A stretch of DNA of 24,999 bases, from positions 1-24,999 of the IMG/VR virus record IMGVR_UViG_3300010885_008624; one strand, written 5' to 3'. Below the pieces are notes generated by a model. The model worked only from the letters and a program-made list of their open reading frames with translations. It did no database searches and had not been told where the DNA came from. This document shows positions 1-6,354 of this stretch, one piece after another; within the stretch, counting starts at the first letter, position 1; every line of letters begins with the position of its first letter. The translations under genes and the position numbers were made by a program. This DNA comes from a virus.

Positions 1-13
1 ACACGCGTACACA

Positions 14-328
14 TTGCAGGCCATGCTCGCAGGGCCCCGTATGCCGGAGGATCCGAGCGAGGCGCTTTTTTCCGCAATGAAAGGCGCATTCCACGCGGCG
101 GCCACCTTTCCTAGCGCATGGAGAAGAATCTACGCCGCCATCCGCGCCGAGCTGATGAAGCCCCCACCGCCCAAGATGGCGTGGCACGTCTCCAGCGGTA
201 TGGGGTGGGTGCATTTCGACACTCTCGACGCGGCAATGGCCGCTGTCCGCGCTGAAGTTTGCGACAAGAAACGAGCCGGCGCCATCGAGTGGCGAGCCGT
301 CGAGGGTGAAATGGAGGTCCCGGCATGA
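14..328 (+). CDS. hypothetical protein, possibly 5'-truncated
   Basis: I do not recognise this protein. The frame is open to the left window edge, so the true start may lie outside. Inside the window the candidate starts are TTG at 14, ATG at 23 and ATG at 41, none with a convincing Shine-Dalgarno. It would be 104 residues from the TTG. The C-terminal half reads like a compact alpha/beta domain (MAWHVSSGMGWVHFDTLDAA around residues 55-74, then a basic and acidic tail). There is no signal peptide or membrane segment. It precedes a DNA-binding protein gene and the terminase genes, a place where phages often carry small accessory genes. Codon use looks like that of the neighbouring genes, supporting it as real. 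Confidence 0.5.
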   Translation: MQAMLAGPRMPEDPSEALFSAMKGAFHAAATFPSAWRRIYAAIRAELMKPPPPKMAWHVSSGMGWVHFDTLDAAMAAVRAEVCDKKRAGAIEWRAVEGEMEVPA

Positions 329-370
329 CCGGCCAATGTTTCACGCTAAACACGCACAGAAAAAGAGGAA

Positions 371-727
371 TTGCAGCGCAATCGCCGCGCGCGTAGTCTG
401 GATGGCATGCCACGAACGGCCCGCTCTGTCGGCACCGAGATCCAGACCATCGCTGCCCTCAACATGATCGCAGCCCACCAAGGCCGCCCGTGCCCCACCA
501 GGAACGACATCGCAGCATGGACCGGCGTACCCCACCGAGCAATTGGCAGGCTCCTAGCCCTCCTGCAAGCCACAGGGGTGGTTGAGATCGAGGAGCGCGG
601 CAAATCCCCCAAGCTCCGCCGCATCCGACAAGTCGGAAAGCCATGGACAGGATGGAGCAAGAGGGATACCAGCAGAGCGACTGCGAATAGGTGGACGGCT
701 AAAATACTGGAAAATACTCATGGGTAG
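371..727 (+). CDS. winged-helix DNA-binding protein
   Basis: Residues about 25-86 look like a winged helix-turn-helix: a first helix (IQTIAALNMIAAHQ), a helix-turn-helix (TRNDIAAWTGVPHRAIGRLL), and a beta wing (GVVEIEERGKSPKLRRIR). This pattern is known from small phage transcription regulators and from DNA-recognition parts of packaging proteins. The start is uncertain. TTG at 371 has AGAGGA just upstream but very close, and ATG at 407 would give a 106-residue protein that keeps the whole domain. The gene ends at TAG 725-727, overlapping the start of the small terminase gene by 8 bases, so the two are probably coupled. That position suggests either a late-gene regulator or an accessory packaging factor. 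I cannot choose between them from sequence. Confidence 0.65.
   Translation: MQRNRRARSLDGMPRTARSVGTEIQTIAALNMIAAHQGRPCPTRNDIAAWTGVPHRAIGRLLALLQATGVVEIEERGKSPKLRRIRQVGKPWTGWSKRDTSRATANRWTAKILENTHG
700..719 (+). promoter_or_regulatory. AT-rich tandem 10-mer before the small terminase start
   Basis: The bases before the ATG at 720 hold AAAATACTGG followed directly by AAAATACTCA, an imperfect tandem repeat that is strikingly AT-rich for this genome. It includes TAAAAT at 700-705, one mismatch from a sigma-70 -10 box, but I see no good -35 element at the right distance. The GGAA at 709-712 may also act as a weak ribosome-binding site for the terminase gene. A promoter or operator for the packaging genes is an inference. 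Confidence 0.3.
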
Positions 728-1031
728 GCCCAAGGGCTCACCGAATAAGGTGTCAAGAGACGTGCGCGAGGCCGCCCAGCAATACACGGCAGCCGCCCTC
801 AAGACGTTGGCCGATATCTGCGCACGAGGGGAGAGCGAGCAGGCCCGTGTGGCGGCGGCTAATGCCCTCCTAGATCGCGGGCACGGCAAGGCAACCCAGG
901 TGGTCGACGCGACGCTGAACCTAGTGGATAAGCTCAATGTCGATGAACAGCGCCTTTTTGCAGCAGCTCTCCGCCATCTCGCCAGTGTTGAGGGCGAAGA
1001 TGCTGGCGGAACTAGACCGACGCATCACTAG
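720..1031 (+). CDS. terS: terminase small subunit (DNA recognition)
   Basis: The 103-residue product opens with MGRPKGSPNK, the basic AT-hook-like start common in phage small terminases. A helical segment follows (REAAQQYTAAALKTLADICARGES, then ARVAAANALLDRGHGKA), matching short HTH-type small terminase proteins that bind the packaging site and feed DNA to the large subunit. The ATG at 720 was chosen because the protein begins at the conserved GRPKGSPNK motif there, although the same frame is open further upstream to 582. Its start overlaps the upstream stop and its 3' end overlaps the large terminase gene by 95 bases, unusually long for this compact region. Family length is usually 100-200 residues, so it appears complete. 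Confidence 0.75.
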   Translation: MGRPKGSPNKVSRDVREAAQQYTAAALKTLADICARGESEQARVAAANALLDRGHGKATQVVDATLNLVDKLNVDEQRLFAAALRHLASVEGEDAGGTRPTHH

Positions 1032-1701
1032 GCACGATAGCCGCCTCAAGCTGGGGACCTACTACCCGGACGAAGGCCCACTCCGCCGCGAGCTTTACCC
1101 CAAGCACATGGACTTCTTTCGGGGTGGCAAGGAGCACCGCGAGCGGCTGATGATGGCGGCCAACCGCATTGGAAAGACCGAGGGCGTGGGTGGCTACGAG
1201 ACGACGCTGCACCTCACGGGGGCCTATCCGCATTGGTGGGAAGGCCGGCGCTTCACTAAGCCAGTGCGGGCATGGGCGGCCGGGAAGACCAACACAACGA
1301 CGCGCGACATCATCCAGGCCAAGCTATGCGGCCCTGTCACGTTCGATGGCGGCAAGAAGACGGTGGACGGGACGGGCCTCATTCCGGGCGATTCGATCCT
1401 TGATCTATCGTGGAAGGCCGGCATTCCCGATCTCGCGGACAACATCAAGATCAAGCACACCTCGGGTGGCGTCTCGACGCTGGGCCTCAAGTCCTATGAG
1501 CAGGGGCGCGGCGCTTTCGAGGGCACCGAGCAGGACGTGATATGGCTCGATGAGGAACCGAGCCTAGCCGTTTACGTCGAATGCCTCGTGCGCACGATGA
1601 CCACCGATGGCATGGTGCTGCTCACCTTCACTCCACTGGAGGGCATGAGCGAGGTGGTGATGAGCTTCCTTGAGGCAGGGAGGGCGACATCTCAAAGTTA
1701 G
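937..1701 (+). CDS. terL: terminase large subunit, N-terminal ATPase part (frameshifted)
   Basis: This is the packaging motor ATPase half of a large terminase. Visible motifs are Walker A AANRIGKT (residues 74-81), the family signature YPHWWEGRRF (97-106), Walker B VIWLDEEP (201-208, D205 E206) and the coupling motif TFTPLEG (230-236). After SFLEAG the frame runs into GRATSQS and stops at TAG 1699-1701, where intact relatives continue into a WDDVPHL motif. That motif is present in the -1 frame immediately downstream, so the 254-residue product is a truncated half. The frame -1 to it is open from 1674, which bounds the shift to about 1674-1701. ATG 937 or 943 are possible starts; both overlap the small terminase gene. 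Confidence 0.85.
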   Translation: MSMNSAFLQQLSAISPVLRAKMLAELDRRITRHDSRLKLGTYYPDEGPLRRELYPKHMDFFRGGKEHRERLMMAANRIGKTEGVGGYETTLHLTGAYPHWWEGRRFTKPVRAWAAGKTNTTTRDIIQAKLCGPVTFDGGKKTVDGTGLIPGDSILDLSWKAGIPDLADNIKIKHTSGGVSTLGLKSYEQGRGAFEGTEQDVIWLDEEPSLAVYVECLVRTMTTDGMVLLTFTPLEGMSEVVMSFLEAGRATSQS

Positions 1702-2450
1702 TGGTTTCTGCGACATGGGATGACGTGCCCCACCTGTCGAGCGAGCAAAAAGAAGCGCTGTGGTCCAGCATCCCGCCCTACCAGCGCGACGCGCGGTCCA
1801 AGGGTATTCCCCAGCTCGGCAGCGGCGCCATCTTCCCGGTGCCCGAGAGCGACATCGTGGTCGAGCCCTTTGAAATCCCGCGGTACTGGCCGCGAGCCTA
1901 CGGCCTGGACGTGGGTTGGAACCGCACCGCCGCAGTTTGGGGTGCGCACGACCGCGAGGTGGACTGCCTCTATCTGTTCTCGGAGCACTACCGGGGGCAG
2001 GCGGAGCCATCGATGCATGCGGCTGCCATCCATTCCCGAGGCAAGTGGATGCGAGGGGTGATCGACCCGGCATCCCGAGGGCGCGGACAACGCGACGGTG
2101 AGCAGCTCTTGCAGAACTACGTCGACCTTGGCCTCAACCTCTCGATGGCTGAGAACGGCGTTGAGGCTGGCCTGTTCGATGTGTGGGAGCGCCTGTCGAC
2201 CGGCCGGCTCAAGGTGTTCAAGACCCTCCAAAACTGGCTGTCCGAGTACCGCCTGTATCGCCGGGACGAGAAGGGCGCTGTCGTCAAGAAGGACGACCAT
2301 TTGATGGACGCGACGCGCTACTTCGTGGTGTCCGGCATCCACCATCTGGCGTGCGCGCCAGACGCCGCAGACCGCACCATGGCTGCAATCAAGGGCGCTA
2401 ACCGTGGCAAGTCGACGGTGCACGAGTACGACCCCATGGAGGACGCATGA
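1701..2450 (+). CDS. terL: terminase large subunit, C-terminal nuclease part (frameshifted)
   Basis: This is the RNase H-like nuclease half of the large terminase, in the -1 frame relative to the ATPase half. It begins with the conserved ATWDDVPHL stretch and PPYQRDARSKGIPQLGSG, then shows the acidic nuclease residues in LDVGWN (D70), VIDPASRG (D122) and DDHLMDATRY (D198, D199, D203). The first possible start in this frame is GTG at 1701, overlapping the upstream TAG, but the GGGAGGG purine run lies about 17 bases upstream, too far to be a good ribosome-binding site. A separate 249-residue polypeptide made by re-initiation is therefore possible but not well supported. The frame itself is open from 1674. 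The 3' end overlaps the lipoprotein gene by an ATGA. Confidence 0.82.
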   Translation: MVSATWDDVPHLSSEQKEALWSSIPPYQRDARSKGIPQLGSGAIFPVPESDIVVEPFEIPRYWPRAYGLDVGWNRTAAVWGAHDREVDCLYLFSEHYRGQAEPSMHAAAIHSRGKWMRGVIDPASRGRGQRDGEQLLQNYVDLGLNLSMAENGVEAGLFDVWERLSTGRLKVFKTLQNWLSEYRLYRRDEKGAVVKKDDHLMDATRYFVVSGIHHLACAPDAADRTMAAIKGANRGKSTVHEYDPMEDA

Positions 2451-2671
2451 AGCGCATCGCCATCATTCTGCTGCTCACCGGCTGTGCCACAGAGCAGGGC
2501 GGCCTATGGGAGCGCGCCGGCAGCACCAGGGCTGACTTCGACCGCGAGCACTACGCCTGCACCCGCGACACGCTGGCGATCGGCGCAGCGGCTCACCTCA
2601 ACCTCCCCTCTCATATCGCCACCTACAAGCTCTGCATGAAGGCGGCTGGCTGGACATTTCGCGAGGCTTGA
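2447..2671 (+). CDS. small predicted lipoprotein
   Basis: The 74-residue product has a short basic start (MKR), a hydrophobic stretch IAIILLL and the lipobox LTGC with C13 as the predicted lipidated residue, so it should be exported and membrane-anchored. The mature part has just two more cysteines (C38 and C63), which could pair, and ends in a CMKAAGW segment seen in small bacterial lipoproteins. It begins inside the terminase stop codon (ATGA), so it is translated with the packaging genes. It lacks the proline-rich body of an Rz1-type outer-membrane spanin and no inner-membrane partner is adjacent. A cell-surface role such as receptor masking is possible but is only a guess. Confidence 0.75.
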   Translation: MKRIAIILLLTGCATEQGGLWERAGSTRADFDREHYACTRDTLAIGAAAHLNLPSHIATYKLCMKAAGWTFREA

Positions 2672-2724
2672 TCCGATAGGAGACGGAATAGGCGTTTCAG
2701 CGCGGCCGGCATTATGGTCCGCGC
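2671..2724 (+). promoter_or_regulatory. conserved leader / putative phage promoter, copy 1
   Basis: This gap aligns without gaps over most of its length with 22211-22265. The shared parts are ATCCGATAGG at the 5' end, then AC[G/A]GAAT followed by a GC, then TATGGT at 2713-2718 followed by CCGCGC and the ATG at 2725. TATGGT is -10-like and sits 6 bases from the start codon. There is no Shine-Dalgarno, so transcription could begin at or near the ATG. GCGCGG (2700-2705) and CCGCGC (2719-2724) can pair, placing a small hairpin over the -10 and next to the start. No recognisable sigma-70 -35 box is seen. Confidence 0.45.
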
Positions 2725-2943
2725 ATGGGACTATTTGGCGGCACACCGACACCCTACGTTCCCCCGATGCCAACGGCACCGCCGCCGCCTCCGACGATGG
2801 CTGACCCCATGGTCAAGCAGGCTGCGCGCAATGTGCAGCAGAACGCGGCAGCGGCCAGCGGCTACGGCAGCACCATTGCCACGGGCGGGCAGGGCGTGAC
2901 CACGTACGCGCCGACCGAAAAGAAAGAGCTGCTAGGCCAGTGA
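2725..2943 (+). CDS. small proline-rich phage protein of unknown function
   Basis: The 72-residue product starts MGLFGG, has a proline-rich segment (TPYVPPMPTAPPPPP, about residues 10-24), a helical middle and a glycine-rich end finishing KKELLGQ. Small proteins with this make-up (MGLFG, polyproline, a glycine-rich turn, then LLGQ) are familiar from the gap between terminase and portal genes of podoviruses, with no known function that I can name. The ATG at 2725 has no ribosome-binding site but lies right after the putative promoter leader. It ends in TGATG, coupling it to the next gene. There is no export signal. Confidence 0.7.
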   Translation: MGLFGGTPTPYVPPMPTAPPPPPTMADPMVKQAARNVQQNAAAASGYGSTIATGGQGVTTYAPTEKKELLGQ

Positions 2944-3257
2944 TGGGCATCGGGACTCAGCGTCAATCAACCTACGTTCCGACCGTGGCGCCCCCCGTTC
3001 CGACAATCGCGGGTGGTCTAACTCCGGTGAAACTGGGCGACACTCGCATGTTCGACGGCGAGGAATACGAAAGCGATGGCGTGTTCGAAACCTTGGGGAT
3101 CAACGATCCGAGAACCATGACGACCAAGCCCATCGACATACCGGAAAAGGACTTCAAGACGCCGTATATCTACAACGACTTCAAACACACCGAGACACCC
3201 GTACCGGGCGGCTATCGGACAGAACGGTGGCGTAAAAAGACAAGGCCGATGAGCTGA
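2943..3257 (+). CDS. hypothetical phage protein
   Basis: I do not recognise a family. The 104-residue product is polar, with a proline-rich N-terminal part (TYVPTVAPPVPT) and an acidic middle (DGEEYESDG), ending in a basic RTERWRKKTR. There is no membrane segment. The ATG at 2943 overlaps the upstream stop (TGATG); a GTG directly before it at 2940 is an alternative that adds one residue. The stop is 2 bases before the portal start, so the gene is part of the same translational unit. By position it may be a minor head protein or portal-associated factor, but this is inference from neighbours only. Confidence 0.65.
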   Translation: MGIGTQRQSTYVPTVAPPVPTIAGGLTPVKLGDTRMFDGEEYESDGVFETLGINDPRTMTTKPIDIPEKDFKTPYIYNDFKHTETPVPGGYRTERWRKKTRPMS

Positions 3258-3259
3258 CC

Positions 3260-5005
3260 ATGCCGGACGGCGCAGTCTCCCTCCAGGACGCCAAAGACCC
3301 GTGGCTCCGAAATTACTTCATCAATCGCCTCGGAGCGATGGATAACGACCGCACGAGCTACTGGCTGACATGGAAAGACCTGGCGCAGAACTTCGCGCCC
3401 CGTCGCGGCAAGTTCCTGATTTCGAACAACGATTACACACGCGGTCGCCGGAAAGATCAGCGCATCATCGACAACACTCCAGCCATTGCCGGTCGCGTCA
3501 TGGCCTCGGGCATGATGGCTGGCATCAGCTCGCCGGCCCGCCCGTGGTTTCGCCTCAAGATGGCCGACGACGCGGCGAATGAGGAGAACGGCGCGCGGGC
3601 GTGGCTCGATGAGGTGCAGAAGCGCATCCTGCACATCTTCGCCAAGTCCAACCTCTACAACTGCCTGCACACGCTCTATGCCGAGCTGGGCACATTCGGC
3701 ACGGCTGTCCTGTGGGTGGATGAGGACGACGAAGACATCATCCGGGGCTACACGCTCACGGTCGGCGAATACTGGCTTGCCAGCTCCAGGCGCTTGGCCG
3801 TCGATACCGTCTATCGCACCATGTGGTGGACCGTTCGCCAGATTGTGGACGAGTTCGGCCGCGACAAGGTGAGCGAGGGCATCCGCTCGCTCTACGACAA
3901 CGGCTTGATGGACCTCGAATATGAGATCGTGCACGCCGTCGAGCCCAACCCGAACGCCGCTGCGAAGGGCCGGAAGTCGCCCGGCGCGTTCTGGAATGGC
4001 CACCTCTCCGACCGGATGCCCTATCGATCGGTGTGGTTCGAGCGCGGGCAGCAGGGCGAGCGGGCACTGCTCAAGGTGTCGGGCTATGACGAGTTCCCCT
4101 GCATGGCTCCCCGGTGGGAGGTGGCGGGCAGCGAGACCTATGGCTCGGGCAATACGCCGGGATGGCTGGCCTTGGGCGATTCGCAGTCCCTACAAATCCA
4201 ACAGCGCCGCAAGATGGAGTTCATCGACAAGCTCGTGAAGCCGCCCATGACGGGTCCGCCGAGCCTGGACAACAAGCCGTCCAGCCTCCTCCCTGGTGGA
4301 ATGACCATCGTGAGCGAGCAGGGGCCGCACGCTGCCTTCCGGCCGGCATTCGAGGTCAATCCTGCGGGTATGCAACCGCTCATCGCCGATATCATGGAGA
4401 CGCAGAACCGCATCAAGCAGGCGTTCTATGCCGACCTGTTCCTGATGATGGCGGAGAGCGACCGCCGCGAGATCACGGCGCGCGAGATCGACGAGCGCCA
4501 CGAGGAGAAGATGCTGATGCTGGGGCCGGTGCTTGAGCGACTCCATGATGAGCTGCTCGACCCGCTGGTTACGCGCGTCTTCAACATCTTGGGACGGAAG
4601 GGCGGCATCCCGCCGATGCCCGAAGGCATGCAGGCGTCGCATGTCCAGATCGAGTTCATCTCCATGCTGGCCTCGGCGCAGAAGGCGGCGGCGACGGGCT
4701 CCATCGAGCGGTATGTGCAGTTCGGCGCCCAGCTCGCCCAAGTCGGCCTGCCCGGCGCCCTCGACCGCATCGACGTGGACGGCACGATGGACGAATACGG
4801 CGAAATGACCGGCGTGCCGGGCAAGGTGATCGTCGACCTCAAGAAGGCCATGGCCGTGCGCGATGCGCGGGCCAAGCAGCAGCAGGGGCAAGAGACGCTC
4901 AACAACCTCCAGGCATTGGCGACGACGGCCAAGACGGCGGGAGAGATCGACGTGGGCGGAGGGCAGAATGCGGTGTCGGCCGCAATCCAGGGAGCAACGG
5001 CATGA
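3260..5005 (+). CDS. portal protein (head-to-tail connecting protein)
   Basis: The 581-residue product matches the podovirus head-to-tail connecting protein family, which forms the dodecameric portal at one capsid vertex through which DNA is pumped in and ejected. Recognisable stretches are the N-terminal WKDLAQNFAPRRGKF (about 38-52), the DNTPAIAGRVMASGMMAG and SPARPWFRL block (71-99), and a long helical C-terminal part with EITAREIDERHEEKMLMLGP and a charged Gln-rich tail. Length fits the family. The start at 3260 follows the previous stop by 2 bases. The C-terminus overlaps the next gene by an ATGA at 5002. Placement after terminase and before scaffold and capsid is the standard order. Confidence 0.93.
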   Translation: MPDGAVSLQDAKDPWLRNYFINRLGAMDNDRTSYWLTWKDLAQNFAPRRGKFLISNNDYTRGRRKDQRIIDNTPAIAGRVMASGMMAGISSPARPWFRLKMADDAANEENGARAWLDEVQKRILHIFAKSNLYNCLHTLYAELGTFGTAVLWVDEDDEDIIRGYTLTVGEYWLASSRRLAVDTVYRTMWWTVRQIVDEFGRDKVSEGIRSLYDNGLMDLEYEIVHAVEPNPNAAAKGRKSPGAFWNGHLSDRMPYRSVWFERGQQGERALLKVSGYDEFPCMAPRWEVAGSETYGSGNTPGWLALGDSQSLQIQQRRKMEFIDKLVKPPMTGPPSLDNKPSSLLPGGMTIVSEQGPHAAFRPAFEVNPAGMQPLIADIMETQNRIKQAFYADLFLMMAESDRREITAREIDERHEEKMLMLGPVLERLHDELLDPLVTRVFNILGRKGGIPPMPEGMQASHVQIEFISMLASAQKAAATGSIERYVQFGAQLAQVGLPGALDRIDVDGTMDEYGEMTGVPGKVIVDLKKAMAVRDARAKQQQGQETLNNLQALATTAKTAGEIDVGGGQNAVSAAIQGATA

Positions 5006-5193
5006 CGCAGCGTGAGGAGGCCATCGTGTTGGCTCGGCAGATTGCGGACAATCGCTCCGATCTTGGCTGGCTGGCACCGCTGGCCAACGAGTTCCTGGCC
5101 ATGGTCGAGCGTGAGGCGGCGCGAATGAAGCCGGACATGCGCGAGTATTTCAAGGTTCTGCCCGGCGGGATCACCTACGCGCGCGACAAGTGA
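5002..5193 (+). CDS. small hypothetical phage protein
   Basis: A 63-residue soluble protein, probably helical (REEAIVLARQIADNRSD, then LAPLANEFLAMVEREAARM). I do not recognise a family. Both ends are coupled: ATGA overlap with the portal stop and GTGA overlap with the next start. Its position between portal and the Bbp19-like gene suggests a minor head or portal accessory protein, without direct evidence for a function. Confidence 0.65.
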   Translation: MTQREEAIVLARQIADNRSDLGWLAPLANEFLAMVEREAARMKPDMREYFKVLPGGITYARDK

Positions 5194-5507
5194 CGGACCT
5201 CGGAAACCGCCGCGAAGTCGAGAGGCGCAACAAGGCGTTGAAGGTCGCCGGCCTTGAGGACGATGCCGCGCTTCGCTGGCTGATGGGTGATTCGCGAGGC
5301 CGCCGGCATGTGTGGGGCATCCTGAGCGCTGCCGGCGTCTACCGGATAAGCATGGGCGCATCGCCCGAGTGGACGGCCTTCAATGAGGGCAAGCGCCAGA
5401 TTGGCTTGACCTTGTTGGGTGACATCATGCGCGTGACGCCGGGCCTGTACCAGACGATGCAGACCGAGAACACACCACAGACGAAGACGGAGACCGACGA
5501 TGGCTGA
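5190..5507 (+). CDS. Bbp19-like phage protein
   Basis: The 105-residue product fits the small Bbp19-like family found between portal and scaffold genes in podoviruses. The recognisable pattern is LRWLMGDSRGRRHVWGILSA AGVYRISM (in two pieces, about residues 28-55), then FNEGKRQIGLTLLGDI and YQTMQTEN. The family role is not established to my knowledge; a minor head component is assumed from gene order. The start is GTG at 5190, overlapping the preceding TGA, and it is the only start that keeps the conserved N-terminal part. The 3' end overlaps the scaffold gene by 8 bases. Confidence 0.7.
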   Translation: MTDLGNRREVERRNKALKVAGLEDDAALRWLMGDSRGRRHVWGILSAAGVYRISMGASPEWTAFNEGKRQIGLTLLGDIMRVTPGLYQTMQTENTPQTKTETDDG

Positions 5508-6333
5508 CGAACCGATTGCAACCCCGACTGCGGCGCCTGTGGTGCCAGCGGCTCCGGCAGCGCCCGTTGTGGCTTCGTCTCCCGCGCCGGGCGCTGCCGT
5601 TGAGCCCGTTGCAGCCAATCCAGCACCATCGCTGGTCACGTCGGCCCCTGCTGAGCCTGCTGCCCAGACGCCGGAACAGCTCGCGGCAGCCGAGACGGCC
5701 AAGGCCGAATCGAAGGCGCGCACCGATGCTTTCACTGCGGCTGCCGATCCTGCCGGCAAGAAGGCTGCATACGCGGCGCTGAATGCCGATGAGAAGAAAG
5801 CGACGTTCGACGCGCTGAGCGAGGACGACCGCAAGGCGCTGGAGATCAAAGACCCAACCATCCCGGTCTATGACTTCAAGCTGCCCGAGGGCATGACAGT
5901 GGCCAAGGAGCAGATGGACGCCTTGACCACGCTCGCGACGGAGACCAAGACGCCGCCCGAGGTGGCGCAGAAATTCCTCGATATGCACGTGTCCCTCGTT
6001 CAAGCGCAGGCTAACGCCAGCGTCCAGAACTACGTCGACACGCAAAACAAATGGGTCACGGAAGTGAAGGCTGATCCCGAGATCGGCGGGCCGCATTTGG
6101 AGGCAACAATCGCCTCCTGTGCCCGCGCGATAGATCGCCTGAATGTTCCGGGATTCCGCGAGGCACTGGACTTGACGGGGGCCGGCAATCACCCGGCCGT
6201 CGTCAAGGCCATGAATCGCATCGGGCAGCTCATGAGTGAGGACAGGTTCAAGCCGGGCGGAGCACCGCCGGCCGCTGGGCCGAAGTCGCCTGCCTCAGTC
6301 CTCTATGGCGATGGTCCGATCACCACGACATAG
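5500..6333 (+). CDS. capsid scaffold / head assembly protein
   Basis: The 277-residue product sits directly before the major capsid gene and has the make-up of a scaffold. It has a low-complexity Ala/Pro-rich N-terminal region (about 1-60), a charged helical middle, and a C-terminal part with YDFKLPEGMTV (about 124-134), KADPEIGG and the GAGNHPAVVKAMNRIGQLMS block. The LPEG, EIGG and GNHP landmarks are typical of podovirus head scaffolds, which direct capsid protein assembly and then leave. The ATG at 5500 overlaps the preceding gene by 8 bases, consistent with coupling. No protease motif is visible, so a fused maturation protease is not supported. Confidence 0.82.
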   Translation: MADEPIATPTAAPVVPAAPAAPVVASSPAPGAAVEPVAANPAPSLVTSAPAEPAAQTPEQLAAAETAKAESKARTDAFTAAADPAGKKAAYAALNADEKKATFDALSEDDRKALEIKDPTIPVYDFKLPEGMTVAKEQMDALTTLATETKTPPEVAQKFLDMHVSLVQAQANASVQNYVDTQNKWVTEVKADPEIGGPHLEATIASCARAIDRLNVPGFREALDLTGAGNHPAVVKAMNRIGQLMSEDRFKPGGAPPAAGPKSPASVLYGDGPITTT

Positions 6334-6341
6334 CCCTTCAA

Positions 6342-6352
6342 TTCGGAGTAAC
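6342..6352 (+). promoter_or_regulatory. strong ribosome-binding leader of the capsid gene
   Basis: TTCGGAGTAAC with GGAG at 6345-6348 lies 6 bases before the ATG at 6355. The same 11 bases precede the repeat-protein gene at 8048-8058, both within a longer similar context (TTCAAT or CTCAAT just upstream). Shared, well-placed leaders on two probable high-copy virion genes suggest selection for strong translation. Confidence 0.6.
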
Positions 6353-6354
6353 CA

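Noticed and set aside
325-396. 23-codon open frame starting at the ATGA overlap after the first gene
   Set aside because: Too short, without a recognisable domain or its own ribosome-binding site, and it overlaps the winged-helix gene start in another frame.
1672-1701. Programmed -1 frameshift site in the large terminase
   Set aside because: I looked for an X-XXY-YYZ heptamer in register and a downstream hairpin and found neither. A plain indel or sequencing error is simpler, though non-canonical slippage is not excluded.
2700-2724. Rho-independent terminator
   Set aside because: The inverted repeat GCGCGG/CCGCGC is followed directly by an ATG and not by a T run, so it does not fit a terminator.
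5500-6333. Capsid maturation protease fused to scaffold
   Set aside because: No serine protease Ser-His motif could be found; composition fits a plain scaffold.
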